Positions 16,654-25,685 are shown, numbered from the stretch's first letter. The stretch is 35,463 nucleotides of DNA from an uncultured Eubacteriales bacterium (GCA_902774025.1 CACYGY010000027.1:1-35463); one strand, 5' to 3'. Notes: a model not told the origin generated them from the letters alone. Made by a program: numbers and translations.

Positions 16654-17721
16654 TCATCCGTTCAGGTCGGTGTTTTCCGTAAGAATGGTGACAAAGGTCT
16701 GATTGCACAGCGCCTCAAAATCGGGATGGAGTTCCATATTCCATCGCATCTGGGCGATGAGCACATTTTCCCCCTGAAGGGATGCTGTCCATATAGTCTG
16801 AATACCATTCAGGTAATATCGCAGCGTACAGGATTTTCCATCGTCACTCAGCTGTGTGTCATAAGACTCCAGACCGGAGGTCTCATCCCGGATCAGGTCA
16901 TCCAGCGTGCGGTTGCTGCGGCTGACCATGAGGACGGACAGGGACGCGCTTTCATCCGGAAGCATGGAGGAGATTCCCTGAGGCAGCTCAGTTGCGTGCT
17001 CGGCAAACAGAGAAGGATAGAGGACAGAAAAACCATAGGTTTCGTTATAGTAAGGGGTGGTGGGCATGGAGGACTGATCAGCCAGGTCCGTATCTTCGGC
17101 GTACATATCCGCCTGGTAGACAAGAGAGGCGATCTTCCAGCCGCAGGGGGCTGAATCATCTTTTGTCAGTGTGACGACAGCCTGCATATCCAGCCAGTGG
17201 ATATCGGATAATTCCTCTGTGCTCAGTGTGTCAAAGCGGTCAGGAGCCTGATACAGATATCCGATGAAAGCGATCTGATTCCCGTCATGATCCGGCTGGA
17301 TATCCAGCATCAGAACCCCGGAATAGGGAGAACGGTCTGCTGTTTTTTCCGGCAGGGTAATGGCATCAAACTGAAGGCTGAAGTTGGAAGCCAGCCAGGA
17401 AATCCTGCTGTCCGGATCCTGAAGGGAATCACCCGTCAGTCCCACCTCGCTTCCAAAGGTGGGAGCGAGGCTTAGCAGATATCCGTCGAGCCGGTCATTC
17501 ATGGGCTGATCCGGAAGAATCTCCACAGGTGTGTCGGAACAGTTCAGACTGGATGCAACCGTCAGGTCCAGGAGAGGCCGGATCTGGGAAAAAACCATAT
17601 CCTGTTCATAGACGGTCATACTCGTTCTGGAGAGTTCACTGACCTCGGCTGTGGACAGGGTCAGGGGCAGAAAACATGCGAATATGAGGAGCAGGATTTG
17701 GATCAGGCGTTTGGCGGTCAT
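16654..17721 (-). CDS. Secreted protein of unknown function
   Basis: The 355-residue product has a signal peptide (about 1-25, ending LSTAE) and no further membrane helix. No lipobox cysteine is seen. The C-terminal third (YGFSVLYPSLFAEH, SASLSVLMVSRSNRTLDDLI, ALCNQTFVTILTEN) resembles the beta-rich PsbP-like layout found in many secreted Firmicutes proteins, but this is only a shape impression. The start at 17721 is preceded by AGAAGGGA. It lies 37 bp upstream of the SH3b protein gene, so the two are probably one transcript and the protein may act at the cell wall. Confidence 0.7.
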   Translation of the reverse strand: MTAKRLIQILLLIFACFLPLTLSTAEVSELSRTSMTVYEQDMVFSQIRPLLDLTVASSLNCSDTPVEILPDQPMNDRLDGYLLSLAPTFGSEVGLTGDSLQDPDSRISWLASNFSLQFDAITLPEKTADRSPYSGVLMLDIQPDHDGNQIAFIGYLYQAPDRFDTLSTEELSDIHWLDMQAVVTLTKDDSAPCGWKIASLVYQADMYAEDTDLADQSSMPTTPYYNETYGFSVLYPSLFAEHATELPQGISSMLPDESASLSVLMVSRSNRTLDDLIRDETSGLESYDTQLSDDGKSCTLRYYLNGIQTIWTASLQGENVLIAQMRWNMELHPDFEALCNQTFVTILTENTDLNG

Positions 17722-17812
17722 GGAAATCCCTTCTTTCCGCAGGTGCGTGTTTCATCCTAGAAAACGGATTGGCAGGAGCATTTCATTCCGTTGGAAAAAG
17801 TGTTTACAATCT

Positions 17813-18550
17813 TCATGGTATCACCAGACCGCCATTAACCCCCAGCACCTGTCCCGTCATGAAACGGGCGCGCTCAGAAGCCAGAAAAGCTACAGTTTCG
17901 GCAACGTCTTCAGGCGTTCCGATGTCACGAAGAGGTGTTTCTTCCCGAAGATCAGCCAGTTCGGCATCCGACAGAGAGCGGTTCATATCCGTTTGAATGA
18001 CGCCGGGTGCCACACAGTTGACGCGTATACCGGACGGCCCCCATTCCTTGGCCAGGGACCGGGTCAGGGCGATGATTCCGGCTTTGGAGACTGCGTAAGC
18101 GCTTTCGCAGCTGGCGCCTACCTGTCCCCACATACTGGAGAGCATAACCACAGCCCCGGAGTGCCTGGACAGCATGGATGGCGCAACCGCGGAAAGGCAG
18201 CGGTAAAAACCAGTCAGATTTGTGTTGAGAATCTGATTCCAGAGCTGCTCATCCGTATCCGTGAACAAACGGATGAATGAGATACCGGCACACAGAACCA
18301 GACAGTCCACGCGATGCCACGTTTGAAGGATCTGATGGAACACGGACTGAACGGACTCGGCACAGGCAATGTCACAGGACAGCCAGGCGGCACTTCCGCC
18401 GCTGCGGAGGATATGATCCACGGTGTTCTGCGCGTCTTTCCTTCGATCCCTGCAGGTCAGGATGACATGATATCCCTCCTGACTCAAACGCAGGGAACAG
18501 GCTCTGCCAATCCCACGGTCTCCACCGACGACCACACAGATTTCAGGCAT
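17813..18550 (-). CDS. Short-chain dehydrogenase/reductase, FabG-like
   Basis: The 245-residue protein is a classical NAD(P)-dependent SDR. The cofactor loop reads VVVGGDRGIGRA, where the usual Thr-Gly start is Gly-Gly; LVLCAGI replaces the NNAG motif; the catalytic set is the Ser in SSMWG, then Tyr and Lys in YAVSKAG; RVNCVAPGVIQTDMN and GQVLGVNGGLVIP finish the fold. It resembles 3-oxoacyl-ACP reductases, but FabG assignment from sequence alone is unsafe because many sugar and alcohol dehydrogenases look alike, and no fatty-acid genes are nearby. GAGGAGG lies nine bases before the ATG. It is flanked by rpsT upstream and an unrelated secreted protein downstream. Confidence 0.85.
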   Translation of the reverse strand: MPEICVVVGGDRGIGRACSLRLSQEGYHVILTCRDRRKDAQNTVDHILRSGGSAAWLSCDIACAESVQSVFHQILQTWHRVDCLVLCAGISFIRLFTDTDEQLWNQILNTNLTGFYRCLSAVAPSMLSRHSGAVVMLSSMWGQVGASCESAYAVSKAGIIALTRSLAKEWGPSGIRVNCVAPGVIQTDMNRSLSDAELADLREETPLRDIGTPEDVAETVAFLASERARFMTGQVLGVNGGLVIP

Positions 18551-18648
18551 GGATGTATCCTCCTCTCACCCTGTGGAATGGGGTGAAATATTTGGATAAA
18601 AGAAAACCCCTGTGCCCTGGGGCAAGGAGTTGTCTACGACTGGAAAAA

Positions 18649-18903
18649 TCAGACAGCTGCTTTATTCAGCTGCTTTGCCATACGAGCCTTTTTGCGATTC
18701 GCGGCGTTCTTATGGATCACGCCCTTGGACGCGGCCTTGTCAATCGCGGAGGTGGTCTCGCTCAGCTGGGCAGCAGCATTCGCAGGATCAGCAGCATAGA
18801 ACTTCTTCACGGAAGTACGCATGCCATTTTTAATCATACGGTTCTGAAGAGCTTTCTTTTCGCTGACCTTGACGCGCTTCTTTGCGGACTTGATATTAGG
18901 CAA
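18649..18903 (-). CDS. rpsT: 30S ribosomal protein S20 with TTG start
   Basis: The 84-residue basic protein matches S20 throughout: PNIKSAKKRVKVSEKKALQNR at the start, MRTSVKKFY in the middle and KGVIHKNAANRKKARMAKQLN at the end. S20 binds 16S rRNA and helps early small-subunit assembly. The start must be TTG at 18903, because it gives the conserved PNIKSA N-terminus and lies seven bases after GGGAGGTG; an ATG between them (at about 18909) is in another frame. A TTG start is also known for rpsT in E. coli, where S20 represses its own translation, so similar feedback control is possible here. Confidence 0.93.
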   Translation of the reverse strand: MPNIKSAKKRVKVSEKKALQNRMIKNGMRTSVKKFYAADPANAAAQLSETTSAIDKAASKGVIHKNAANRKKARMAKQLNKAAV

Positions 18904-19035
18904 CTCATTTCACCTCCCTTTCTTTCCTGATGATAAAATCACCGTCAGGAATCTTATCATGAAAACGAATGAAAGACAAGGGGGAAAAGAAATTTTACAT
19001 GGCAGATCCCCCTGTCACGGATCGGAGCGGTTGGT

Positions 19036-20838
19036 TCATGATTCCTGCTTGAGAAGGGTTTTATGGACAACGACCGTACCCACGCTCAGGTTCGTAATGC
19101 GGTAGGGACCGAAGGTGGCGGGGACAACGGCAATTTCCAGCATATCCAGATCAAAATGGCGGTTCGGGTCTGTGAGGGATTCAATACGGACACGTTCTCC
19201 GTCCACCAGGGCCAGGACGTGGAAATCTCCCTGGGTGTCATCCCGGATTTCATGGTCGAAGATCAGGTTGCGCAGAGAAAAATACAGGAGTTCATGCTCA
19301 CCCACAACCTTTTCACAGAAGCCCTCACCCTTACGCAGTATCCGGCCGTGATTCACCAGCTGGGACTGTACATACTCCGCCGTTCTTTCCGGGTGAATCA
19401 CAGCCCTTCCCATTCTCAGGTGGATTGGCCTGGGCAGGCCCGTCTGAGGATCAATGCGCTGATAATCATACAGCTTGTAGGTGTAACTTCCCACAGTCAG
19501 GCTGCCGATCTCCAGAATCAACTGGTTTTTTCCGGAGGCATGAACCGTTCCGGCGGGAATCATCAGCTGTGTTCCCGGGATGGAAGGCACGGCGTGAATA
19601 TACTTTTCGTAATCAATGAGTTCATGCGTTTCCTGTGCATGTTCCGCCTCCTCGAAAAAGGCGTCACAGCTGCCTTCTTCCCTGAATCCAAGAAATGTCC
19701 TGGCACCCTGACCAGTGACGCAGACATAATAACTTTCGTCCTGCCGACCCAACTCACTGTGATGCTTCACCACATAGGCTTCATCCGGATGGCACTGGAC
19801 GGACATGTTTCCATTGGAATGCCAGGTGTCATCATAGTTGAAGCGGATGGGAAAATACCCGCCGAAGGCTTTCATGGCGCGACGCCCCAGCAGTTCCTCG
19901 CCCATAACCTGGACAAATGTATAGAAAGGGACCTCAAATTCCGTCTGGTCAAGGACAGCGGCGAGGGAGACTTCCATGGGGATCAGATCGAAGATCCAGG
20001 CACAGTTCCGCATCCCGGACGGGAGATGCCGGAGATGATGCATGTAATATCCGCCCCAGACACCTTCCAGATAAACGGGACGGCACCGGAACGGAGACTG
20101 ATTGATGGTACGGAACAGAAGAAGGAGATCCTCATACGGAAGCATCTGCATGGATTCAATATGCTCCGAGGAAATATACAGGTCCAGAGCGTTCTGACGG
20201 ATCAGATCCCAACGGGCGTTCATGGCCGTCTCAAAGTCCACATAATAGTTTCTGCGCATCAGCTGACTGTAGGGGAGAGCATGGGATGCGCCATAGTTTC
20301 CGCACAGACCGTTCTTGAAATTCAGGGTGCTCTGACGGGGAGTGATATCCATCCAGATTTTCAGATCGTAGAGATCCCGCAGGGCGGGACACAGGGCGCC
20401 CATTCCGCAGACAGCCACCGGATGATCCGTGCTCTGAAGAAGGTTTTGCAGGTTTCGGATCTTTTCCGGGCTCTGCAGGCCGGGATATCCTTCCTCGAAT
20501 CGTCTCCCGTAAAGCAGGACAGGGTCCAGTTCACGGTCCTGGGGAAGAAAAGGCAGCAGCTTCTGATTCAGTTCTTCCTCCTCCAGAGCCAGGGACCGGG
20601 CGTCCACAACGATCAGATCAGGAATGGACTGCTGGAGAATCCGGGAAAATGAAACCGTATCCACACCCGGATAGGCATCCAGACCGATCTTTCTTTTCCC
20701 CTTCCCGACCTCACGGGCGAGGGACTGGGCAATCTTCTGCGGGCCGGTGATGAGATGGGATCTGACGGAGACAGGCGGAATCACAGGATTCACAGCCTTC
20801 GGATCTGCAAAAGGATAGGGATGAAACATAAAACTCAC
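19036..20838 (-). CDS. Two-domain phosphomannose isomerase-like cupin protein
   Basis: The 600-residue product has a C-terminal part (about 250-600) resembling class I mannose-6-phosphate isomerases: NMSVQCHPDEAYV with the metal-binding His, ARTFLGFREEG, IPAGTVHASGKNQLILEIG and YKLYDYQR. The first 250 residues (AREVGKGKRKIGLDAYPGVDT, DLIVVDARSLALEEEEL, MDITPRQSTLNFKNG) are an extra domain that looks like an alpha/beta nucleoside-kinase-type fold without a clear P-loop. The best start is GTG 20838, which overlaps the ROK stop as GTGA and lies ten bases after AGGAAG; ATG 20829 is the alternative. It would interconvert an aldose and ketose phosphate in the last step of this operon's pathway, after the ROK kinase; the actual sugar is unknown. 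Confidence 0.8.
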   Translation of the reverse strand: MSFMFHPYPFADPKAVNPVIPPVSVRSHLITGPQKIAQSLAREVGKGKRKIGLDAYPGVDTVSFSRILQQSIPDLIVVDARSLALEEEELNQKLLPFLPQDRELDPVLLYGRRFEEGYPGLQSPEKIRNLQNLLQSTDHPVAVCGMGALCPALRDLYDLKIWMDITPRQSTLNFKNGLCGNYGASHALPYSQLMRRNYYVDFETAMNARWDLIRQNALDLYISSEHIESMQMLPYEDLLLLFRTINQSPFRCRPVYLEGVWGGYYMHHLRHLPSGMRNCAWIFDLIPMEVSLAAVLDQTEFEVPFYTFVQVMGEELLGRRAMKAFGGYFPIRFNYDDTWHSNGNMSVQCHPDEAYVVKHHSELGRQDESYYVCVTGQGARTFLGFREEGSCDAFFEEAEHAQETHELIDYEKYIHAVPSIPGTQLMIPAGTVHASGKNQLILEIGSLTVGSYTYKLYDYQRIDPQTGLPRPIHLRMGRAVIHPERTAEYVQSQLVNHGRILRKGEGFCEKVVGEHELLYFSLRNLIFDHEIRDDTQGDFHVLALVDGERVRIESLTDPNRHFDLDMLEIAVVPATFGPYRITNLSVGTVVVHKTLLKQES

Positions 20839-21725
20839 AGATGCCACACTTCCTTTCTGAATTGAGCTGCGGCCTGATCGGGTACGATGTTCAGACAAGT
20901 GTCCTCACAGTCTGTTCCGGCATAGACGGCTGCGCCCTCCAGGGGACGCCACCGGGGCTCCTCACAGACATACCAGGGAAAGGGGAACTGAAGGTCCATG
21001 AGATCCGATGCGAGGGCGATCTGTCCGCCGAGACAGATTCTTTCACAGGGAACGTGTTCGGAAAGATTTCGGATCATGGCACTGAGCGCTGCGCCAAGCG
21101 TGCGGAAGGAATGGAGTGCCCGTTCATCGCCATTCCTTGCCAGTCCGGCGAGTTCATGAATGGGAAGCGGTATCCCATAATCACACTGGAGGGCCCGTGT
21201 GGAAACGGCGTCTTCCGCGATGCCCTGCCCCCAGGGACACTGCCAGAGAGGCAGCAGGGGAGAAAGACTCTCATCCACCAGGATCCGGCGGTCCCGCATC
21301 ATGCTGAACCCCAGGCCTGTGCCCAGCATGATGCACAGTGCATTCTTCACATCTCCCAGTCCTCCATGCCGGCTTTCCCCCAGGAGGAAAGCGGTGGAAT
21401 CATGCAGAAACATGGCGCGGATTCCCAGGGACGCGAAATACTCTTTCAGAGAGTACCCCATCAGGGACGGGAACTTGTGCGCCATCCGGCTGATCCCATT
21501 CCGGAAATCGAAAGGCCCGGGAATGGATATGCATACCTGGTCGATCCCGCAGGAGCTGGAGGCAGACAGGAAAGCGTCCCGGAGTGAGCACAGGACACTG
21601 TCCAGACCGGCCCCGGCGTTGGAAGGAAGCATGCCTGTACTCTGAAAGTCCAGTTTTCCCTGATTATCCGTGCGGCCATACTTAATCATGGTCCCGCCCA
21701 CATCCATCAGACACCACTTCGACAA
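20835..21725 (-). CDS. ROK-family sugar kinase without the usual zinc motif
   Basis: The 296-residue protein starts with the ROK phosphate-binding loop DVGGTMIKYG (8-17). CISIPGPFD, the proposed catalytic Asp in FLHDSTAFLLGES and LGTGLGF follow in family order. The usual CxCGxxGC zinc-binding motif appears degenerate as CPWGQGIAEDAVS, so only one cysteine is kept, and the preceding conserved His is also missing. ROK kinases phosphorylate glucose, ManNAc, GlcNAc or related sugars; loss of the zinc site occurs in a minority and makes specificity hard to call. It has no DNA-binding N-terminus, so it is not a NagC-type repressor. The gene overlaps the GH39-like gene by 19 bp and the isomerase-like gene by 4 bp, showing tight translational coupling. 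Confidence 0.83.
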   Translation of the reverse strand: MSKWCLMDVGGTMIKYGRTDNQGKLDFQSTGMLPSNAGAGLDSVLCSLRDAFLSASSSCGIDQVCISIPGPFDFRNGISRMAHKFPSLMGYSLKEYFASLGIRAMFLHDSTAFLLGESRHGGLGDVKNALCIMLGTGLGFSMMRDRRILVDESLSPLLPLWQCPWGQGIAEDAVSTRALQCDYGIPLPIHELAGLARNGDERALHSFRTLGAALSAMIRNLSEHVPCERICLGGQIALASDLMDLQFPFPWYVCEEPRWRPLEGAAVYAGTDCEDTCLNIVPDQAAAQFRKEVWHL

Positions 21726-23146
21726 TGGAATCCCTCCTGTCGCTTTGCAAGATAATCATCCGTCATGAGCAGCAGCGGGCTGTCCAGAAGCGGAAGATGG
21801 GAAAGCTCTGTCAGCAATCCCTGTTGTCTGCCCAGCATGGTGTCAGGCAGGGTAAACAGATTGCCGGTCATAAGGTCGGCCAGATACAGAGTACGGTTTT
21901 CCCCCGACAGCTGAAGGGAAATCGTTCCGCTGTAGGTTTCCCGCAGCAGGTCGCAGGATTTCCACCAGGCCGCGCACCATGCCCCATCCGGGTCCGAAAA
22001 TCCCAGAATCCTGACATCCGGTCCGTCATCATCCCTTGCGAAAACACGGGGAGAATCCGAGGCGGCAAGACGGATTGGCAAAGCGCATGGCTTCTCCTGT
22101 CCGCGGAAAAGGGCACACAGGTATTGAAGCGCAAAGTAGCTTAATTTGGGTGTATACGTGCCCTCCGCAAAGCCTTCCGGATTGAAATCAGCGTGGAGGA
22201 CACCGAAGTAGCCGAAGTCCATCCGGCTCTTCAGGTCACCGGTTTTCCCGTTCAGGGCTTCCACCATGTCCACGGTGGTGAAGTGGGAGGTAAAGAGAAC
22301 TTCACTGTACAGGTCCAACAGTCTGTGCCTGAGCAGATACTTGGCCTGAATGACTTCCGTCCAGGCTCCTCCTGACAGAGCTCCCGCGCCGCAGTCTTCA
22401 CTCTGTGTTCCGCTTTCTCCCTGAATCAGGTCAACTCTGCCCGGATACCGGTTCAGCAGAGCTCTCAGGGAAGCGATGTCTTCCAGAACATGATGCTCAT
22501 GGGTCTGGTAGCGATGAAAGGAAAGGGCATCAATATGGGTGGACAGTCCTTCCTGAAGGAGCTCACGGAAATAGGGGAGATGAATGGAACACAGGGCGCC
22601 TGCCGCCACCCTGGCTTCAGGGTCGGCTGCGTGAATGCAGTCAGCAGTGCTCATGGCAAAGCGCGCGTATTCCCGTGCGCTCACGCCATGCTTCCAGCAC
22701 CACTGCCCGTCCGGTTCATTCCAGATTTCGTAGAGACGAACACGTCCCCTGCAGTGGAGGACAAGCGCTCTGACATAGGCAGCCCAGGCCTCTCTCTCTT
22801 CGGATGTGAAAATGGGGGGAACACCTACGGATCCGAAGTACTGCGCAGCGGAGGGAGAATAGGCGGAATGTCCATAGCACAGGCAGAGCCAGGGCTCCAT
22901 TCCACGCCGGACCAGAGATGACAGGATTTCATCAAGCCATGCGAAATCATAGACACCTTTTTTCGTTTCCGTTCTCTGCCATCCGGACTGGAGACGGACA
23001 TAACGGACACCGGAGGCGGAGAGAAGATCAAAAGCCGGAAGCGGGTCAAAGACATTCCGGTCCAGTTTTTCAAGGCCCAGCCCCAGCCGGGAATCCGGGG
23101 AGATGGGCATGGGTTTCAGACAGCCCGCGGGATGCAGTCTTTTCAT
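21707..23146 (-). CDS. GH39-like (clan GH-A) glycosidase
   Basis: The 479-residue protein looks like a retaining clan GH-A glycosidase. The barrel starts near VRYVRLQSGWQRTE and KGVYDFAWLDEIL; the acid/base is Glu144 in YEIWNEPDG and the probable nucleophile is Glu244 in LIQGESG. HRYQTHEHH lies between them. A C-terminal beta-rich part follows from about residue 380. GH39 members include beta-xylosidase and alpha-L-iduronidase, so substrate cannot be read from sequence. No signal peptide is present, so it works inside the cell on imported oligosaccharide. It begins three bases after the isomerase-like gene and ends inside the ROK gene. Confidence 0.78.
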   Translation of the reverse strand: MKRLHPAGCLKPMPISPDSRLGLGLEKLDRNVFDPLPAFDLLSASGVRYVRLQSGWQRTETKKGVYDFAWLDEILSSLVRRGMEPWLCLCYGHSAYSPSAAQYFGSVGVPPIFTSEEREAWAAYVRALVLHCRGRVRLYEIWNEPDGQWCWKHGVSAREYARFAMSTADCIHAADPEARVAAGALCSIHLPYFRELLQEGLSTHIDALSFHRYQTHEHHVLEDIASLRALLNRYPGRVDLIQGESGTQSEDCGAGALSGGAWTEVIQAKYLLRHRLLDLYSEVLFTSHFTTVDMVEALNGKTGDLKSRMDFGYFGVLHADFNPEGFAEGTYTPKLSYFALQYLCALFRGQEKPCALPIRLAASDSPRVFARDDDGPDVRILGFSDPDGAWCAAWWKSCDLLRETYSGTISLQLSGENRTLYLADLMTGNLFTLPDTMLGRQQGLLTELSHLPLLDSPLLLMTDDYLAKRQEGFHCRSGV

Positions 23147-23149
23147 CCG

Positions 23150-24580
23150 TCAGACCTCCTCAAGGGGAAGACCAAGCATTCCGGAAAGATCCCTTACACG
23201 CTGCCTGTGGTCCCCGTCCGTGATTCCATAGTGCTGTGTGACGCCGCAGCGGATCAGTGCGTCAAAGAAATCCCTGCAGTTTTTCCCGACAGGCCGGAAC
23301 AGACTGTGGGAATAGGTGGCCAGGAACGGTTTTGTGGGAAGCGCCTCCACCTGTCCCATCACCAGATGGAAGGATTCCCCCCGCTGAGAGCAGTGCAGCA
23401 TGGTCTTCTCACCGCTGGGGAACACATACCACGCAAAGGGGGCTCCCGCATACTTCCATTGAGTCCTGGCAAAGCGTACATCAGAGGAGATCCTGCAGAT
23501 CCCTCGGGGGTCCGTATAGTCATTCGGCCCGGCGTGACCCGCGGCAAAGCATTCATTGGGCAGATCCACATGGAAAGGTTCGATATAATTTACGTGCTGT
23601 CCGGTCAGGAGTTTCAGGATCATGCAGGCAACCCCGCTTCCGATGTCCCCCTCCGGGACGATCAGCGTCCGGACGGAGGGGGATGTTGGCCAGAAGCCAG
23701 GTCTCAGGCCGATCCGGCTGAACAGAACCGTATCAATATCATTGAGTACCAGAACGTCCAGACCGCGCTCCTCGGCCAGCCTTTCCATGGCGATGGAAGC
23801 GCGGACCGAGGCGATAAACTTTTCCGTGTCCACATTGGGCAGAACCTCATACTGCCCGCTCAGACGCGTCACTGTCTGCTCTGCGTCCCCGATTGAAACG
23901 GATTCAACGGCCGACTCCAGCTCTGCAACGGAAAGGAAGCGCATCTCGGGTCCCACATGCTGGAACAGGGAATAGATGTCCACGTAAGTGGACCACATGA
24001 CCTCATTCATGCATCCAAGAAGGCCGAATGTGCTCTCCTGCAGAAGTGCCCGGGCCCGGGCGGCCAGTCCGAAATCCCTTGCCCTGTCCAGAATGGCATT
24101 CCAGGTGCCGGTGAAGGTTTCCAGCATGGGACGATGAAAGCGCTGAACGGAACCGCTGGCTTCCAGTGTGCCCACAAGTCCTCCGCAGCACAGGTACTCC
24201 GTGAATTCATCATCGTCGTGGGTATCTTTCAGATGAATCATGTCCCGCATCCTGTGACAGAAGAGGACCGGGCAAGGGGGCATATCCCGGAGAAAACGGA
24301 TCCAGGCAAAGTCCTCAGCCCAGCTGAGAAAGACGGCCAGTACATAATCCACCCGATCCCGTACGAAAACGTCTATGGACCTCAGGATATCCTCCCTGTT
24401 CCAGACAATACCGGAATAGGTGACATGCCCCAGGGCACTGGCATCTTTCAGCATGCTGAGGGCTTCCCTTTCCTTGCGCTCCCGGTAGGAACCGCGTGCA
24501 GTGCCCTCACCGATGGCGGAAAACCTCTCGGGGGATATGAGGAGAAGTCCAAGGCGTACCTCACGATCCGGATCAATCAT
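23150..24580 (-). CDS. L-fucose/L-arabinose isomerase-like protein
   Basis: The 476-residue protein has the general layout of the L-fucose/L-arabinose isomerase family: an N-terminal Rossmann-like region (REVRLGLLLISPERF, VDYVLAVFLSWAED), a central region with QESTFGLLGCMNEVMWSTYVD, then AEERGLDVLVLNDID and PEGDIGSGVACMILKLLTG, and a C-terminal part with EPFHVDLPNECFAAGHAGPND and QHYGITDGDHRQRV. Such enzymes are Mn-dependent ketol isomerases. Similarity to true AraA or FucI is moderate, and members of this fold also occur in uncharacterised glycan loci. It lies 17 bp after the GNAT gene and three bases before the GH39-like gene. I am confident of the family, not of the substrate. Confidence 0.7.
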   Translation of the reverse strand: MIDPDREVRLGLLLISPERFSAIGEGTARGSYRERKEREALSMLKDASALGHVTYSGIVWNREDILRSIDVFVRDRVDYVLAVFLSWAEDFAWIRFLRDMPPCPVLFCHRMRDMIHLKDTHDDDEFTEYLCCGGLVGTLEASGSVQRFHRPMLETFTGTWNAILDRARDFGLAARARALLQESTFGLLGCMNEVMWSTYVDIYSLFQHVGPEMRFLSVAELESAVESVSIGDAEQTVTRLSGQYEVLPNVDTEKFIASVRASIAMERLAEERGLDVLVLNDIDTVLFSRIGLRPGFWPTSPSVRTLIVPEGDIGSGVACMILKLLTGQHVNYIEPFHVDLPNECFAAGHAGPNDYTDPRGICRISSDVRFARTQWKYAGAPFAWYVFPSGEKTMLHCSQRGESFHLVMGQVEALPTKPFLATYSHSLFRPVGKNCRDFFDALIRCGVTQHYGITDGDHRQRVRDLSGMLGLPLEEV

Positions 24581-24597
24581 AAACGGCCTCCATAAAA

Positions 24598-25680
24598 TCA
24601 GTAATAGATATGATGATATTCTTCGGACGGCTCCAATGGCAGAACCAGAATCTGCCAGTGGGATGTGACGCGAAAGCCTGCACGGAGATAGATCCGCTGT
24701 GCATGGTTCTCAGCGCCGGTAAAGATGGAACAGAAGAGGGCATCTTTTTCCTGAAAAGCACGCAACAGGAGATGAAACAGAAGGGTGGCGATTCCCCGCT
24801 TTTCAAACAGAGGATCCACACAGATGCCCGTGAACCATCCCCGTCCGCTTTCCTGACGATCCACGGGGCCGGTAAATCCGATGATCTGACCATCCCGGAC
24901 GGCGGTAAGAAGAGGGCGTGGTCCGGCAGGTTTGCGTCCATCCGGCCACAGGTCAGGGTCAGCGTTGGGGGCCTGACGGATCCAGGCATCGGTTTCAGTT
25001 CTCAGCACATGGCGCCAGTACTCACTGCCCACCCGGTCACACATGCCGTCAAAATCTCTTCCCATGGACGGATGCCAGGTCCCCGTAAGGATACCTTCCG
25101 CCTCCAGCTTCTGCTTGAGGACATCCAGTTCCGGATTCCAGCGGAAAGACGAAAGAGGCAGGTACAGGGAGATTTCTTCCCCGTGGACATGAAATCCATG
25201 ACTGGTCAGCCAGGCACAGAAGGGTCCTTCCTTCCATACCCCAGGTGCGTTGTTATGATCATGACCCTGGGTGCCGGGGATCAGCCAGGTGAGATGGCAG
25301 GGACTGTCACCACTGATGACAATGTGCTTTTTCTTCATCTGCCGGGCGTGGTTTACCACCACCTGAAGGAGCTGCTTTCCGATTCCCTGCAGGCGCATTA
25401 CAGGGCTGACCATGAGCAGGGTCAGGAACAGGGGCGTGTTCTCCGGGGTCTCCCCCGGGAGGAAAACCGTTTTCTCAGCGGTGCAGGCTATCCCGCAGGG
25501 ATTCCCCTCCAGGGAAGCGATCCATCCGGTCATCCCATCCCCCGACAGGACGGTCTGAACCAGATCAGGCATCCAGGGCCGATACAGGGTTTCACCTCTC
25601 TCCAGGCAGAGCTGCATCAGGCGGGAAACAAAGGGTGCGTCCTCAGGACGGAAAAGACGAATTTCACTGCGCATGAGCAT
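24598..25680 (-). CDS. Tandem GNAT acetyltransferase
   Basis: The 360-residue protein has two GNAT folds. The first (about 5-175) has LLMVSPVMRLQGIGKQLLQVVVNHA with the acetyl-CoA loop RLQGIGK; the second (about 190-350) has FTGICVDPLFEKRGIATLLFHLLL with the loop EKRGIA and ends with AQRIYLRAGFRVTSHW. GNAT enzymes acetylate amines, for example amino sugars or peptides. It starts five bases after the DUF1343 gene ends, so translation is coupled. In B. subtilis a GNAT gene (ybbJ) also lies in the MurNAc locus near the namZ gene ybbC; the same pairing here hints at acetylation of an amino-sugar product, which is inference. Confidence 0.82.
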   Translation of the reverse strand: MLMRSEIRLFRPEDAPFVSRLMQLCLERGETLYRPWMPDLVQTVLSGDGMTGWIASLEGNPCGIACTAEKTVFLPGETPENTPLFLTLLMVSPVMRLQGIGKQLLQVVVNHARQMKKKHIVISGDSPCHLTWLIPGTQGHDHNNAPGVWKEGPFCAWLTSHGFHVHGEEISLYLPLSSFRWNPELDVLKQKLEAEGILTGTWHPSMGRDFDGMCDRVGSEYWRHVLRTETDAWIRQAPNADPDLWPDGRKPAGPRPLLTAVRDGQIIGFTGPVDRQESGRGWFTGICVDPLFEKRGIATLLFHLLLRAFQEKDALFCSIFTGAENHAQRIYLRAGFRVTSHWQILVLPLEPSEEYHHIYY

Positions 25681-25685
25681 GAACC

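Noticed and set aside
18594..18625. Terminator after rpsT
   Set aside because: Only a four-base GC stem is clear near the T-rich stretch, so it was not listed.
19063..20652. 529-codon plus-strand frame opposite the isomerase-like gene
   Set aside because: It is an antisense shadow; the minus strand carries the isomerase motifs and operon spacing.
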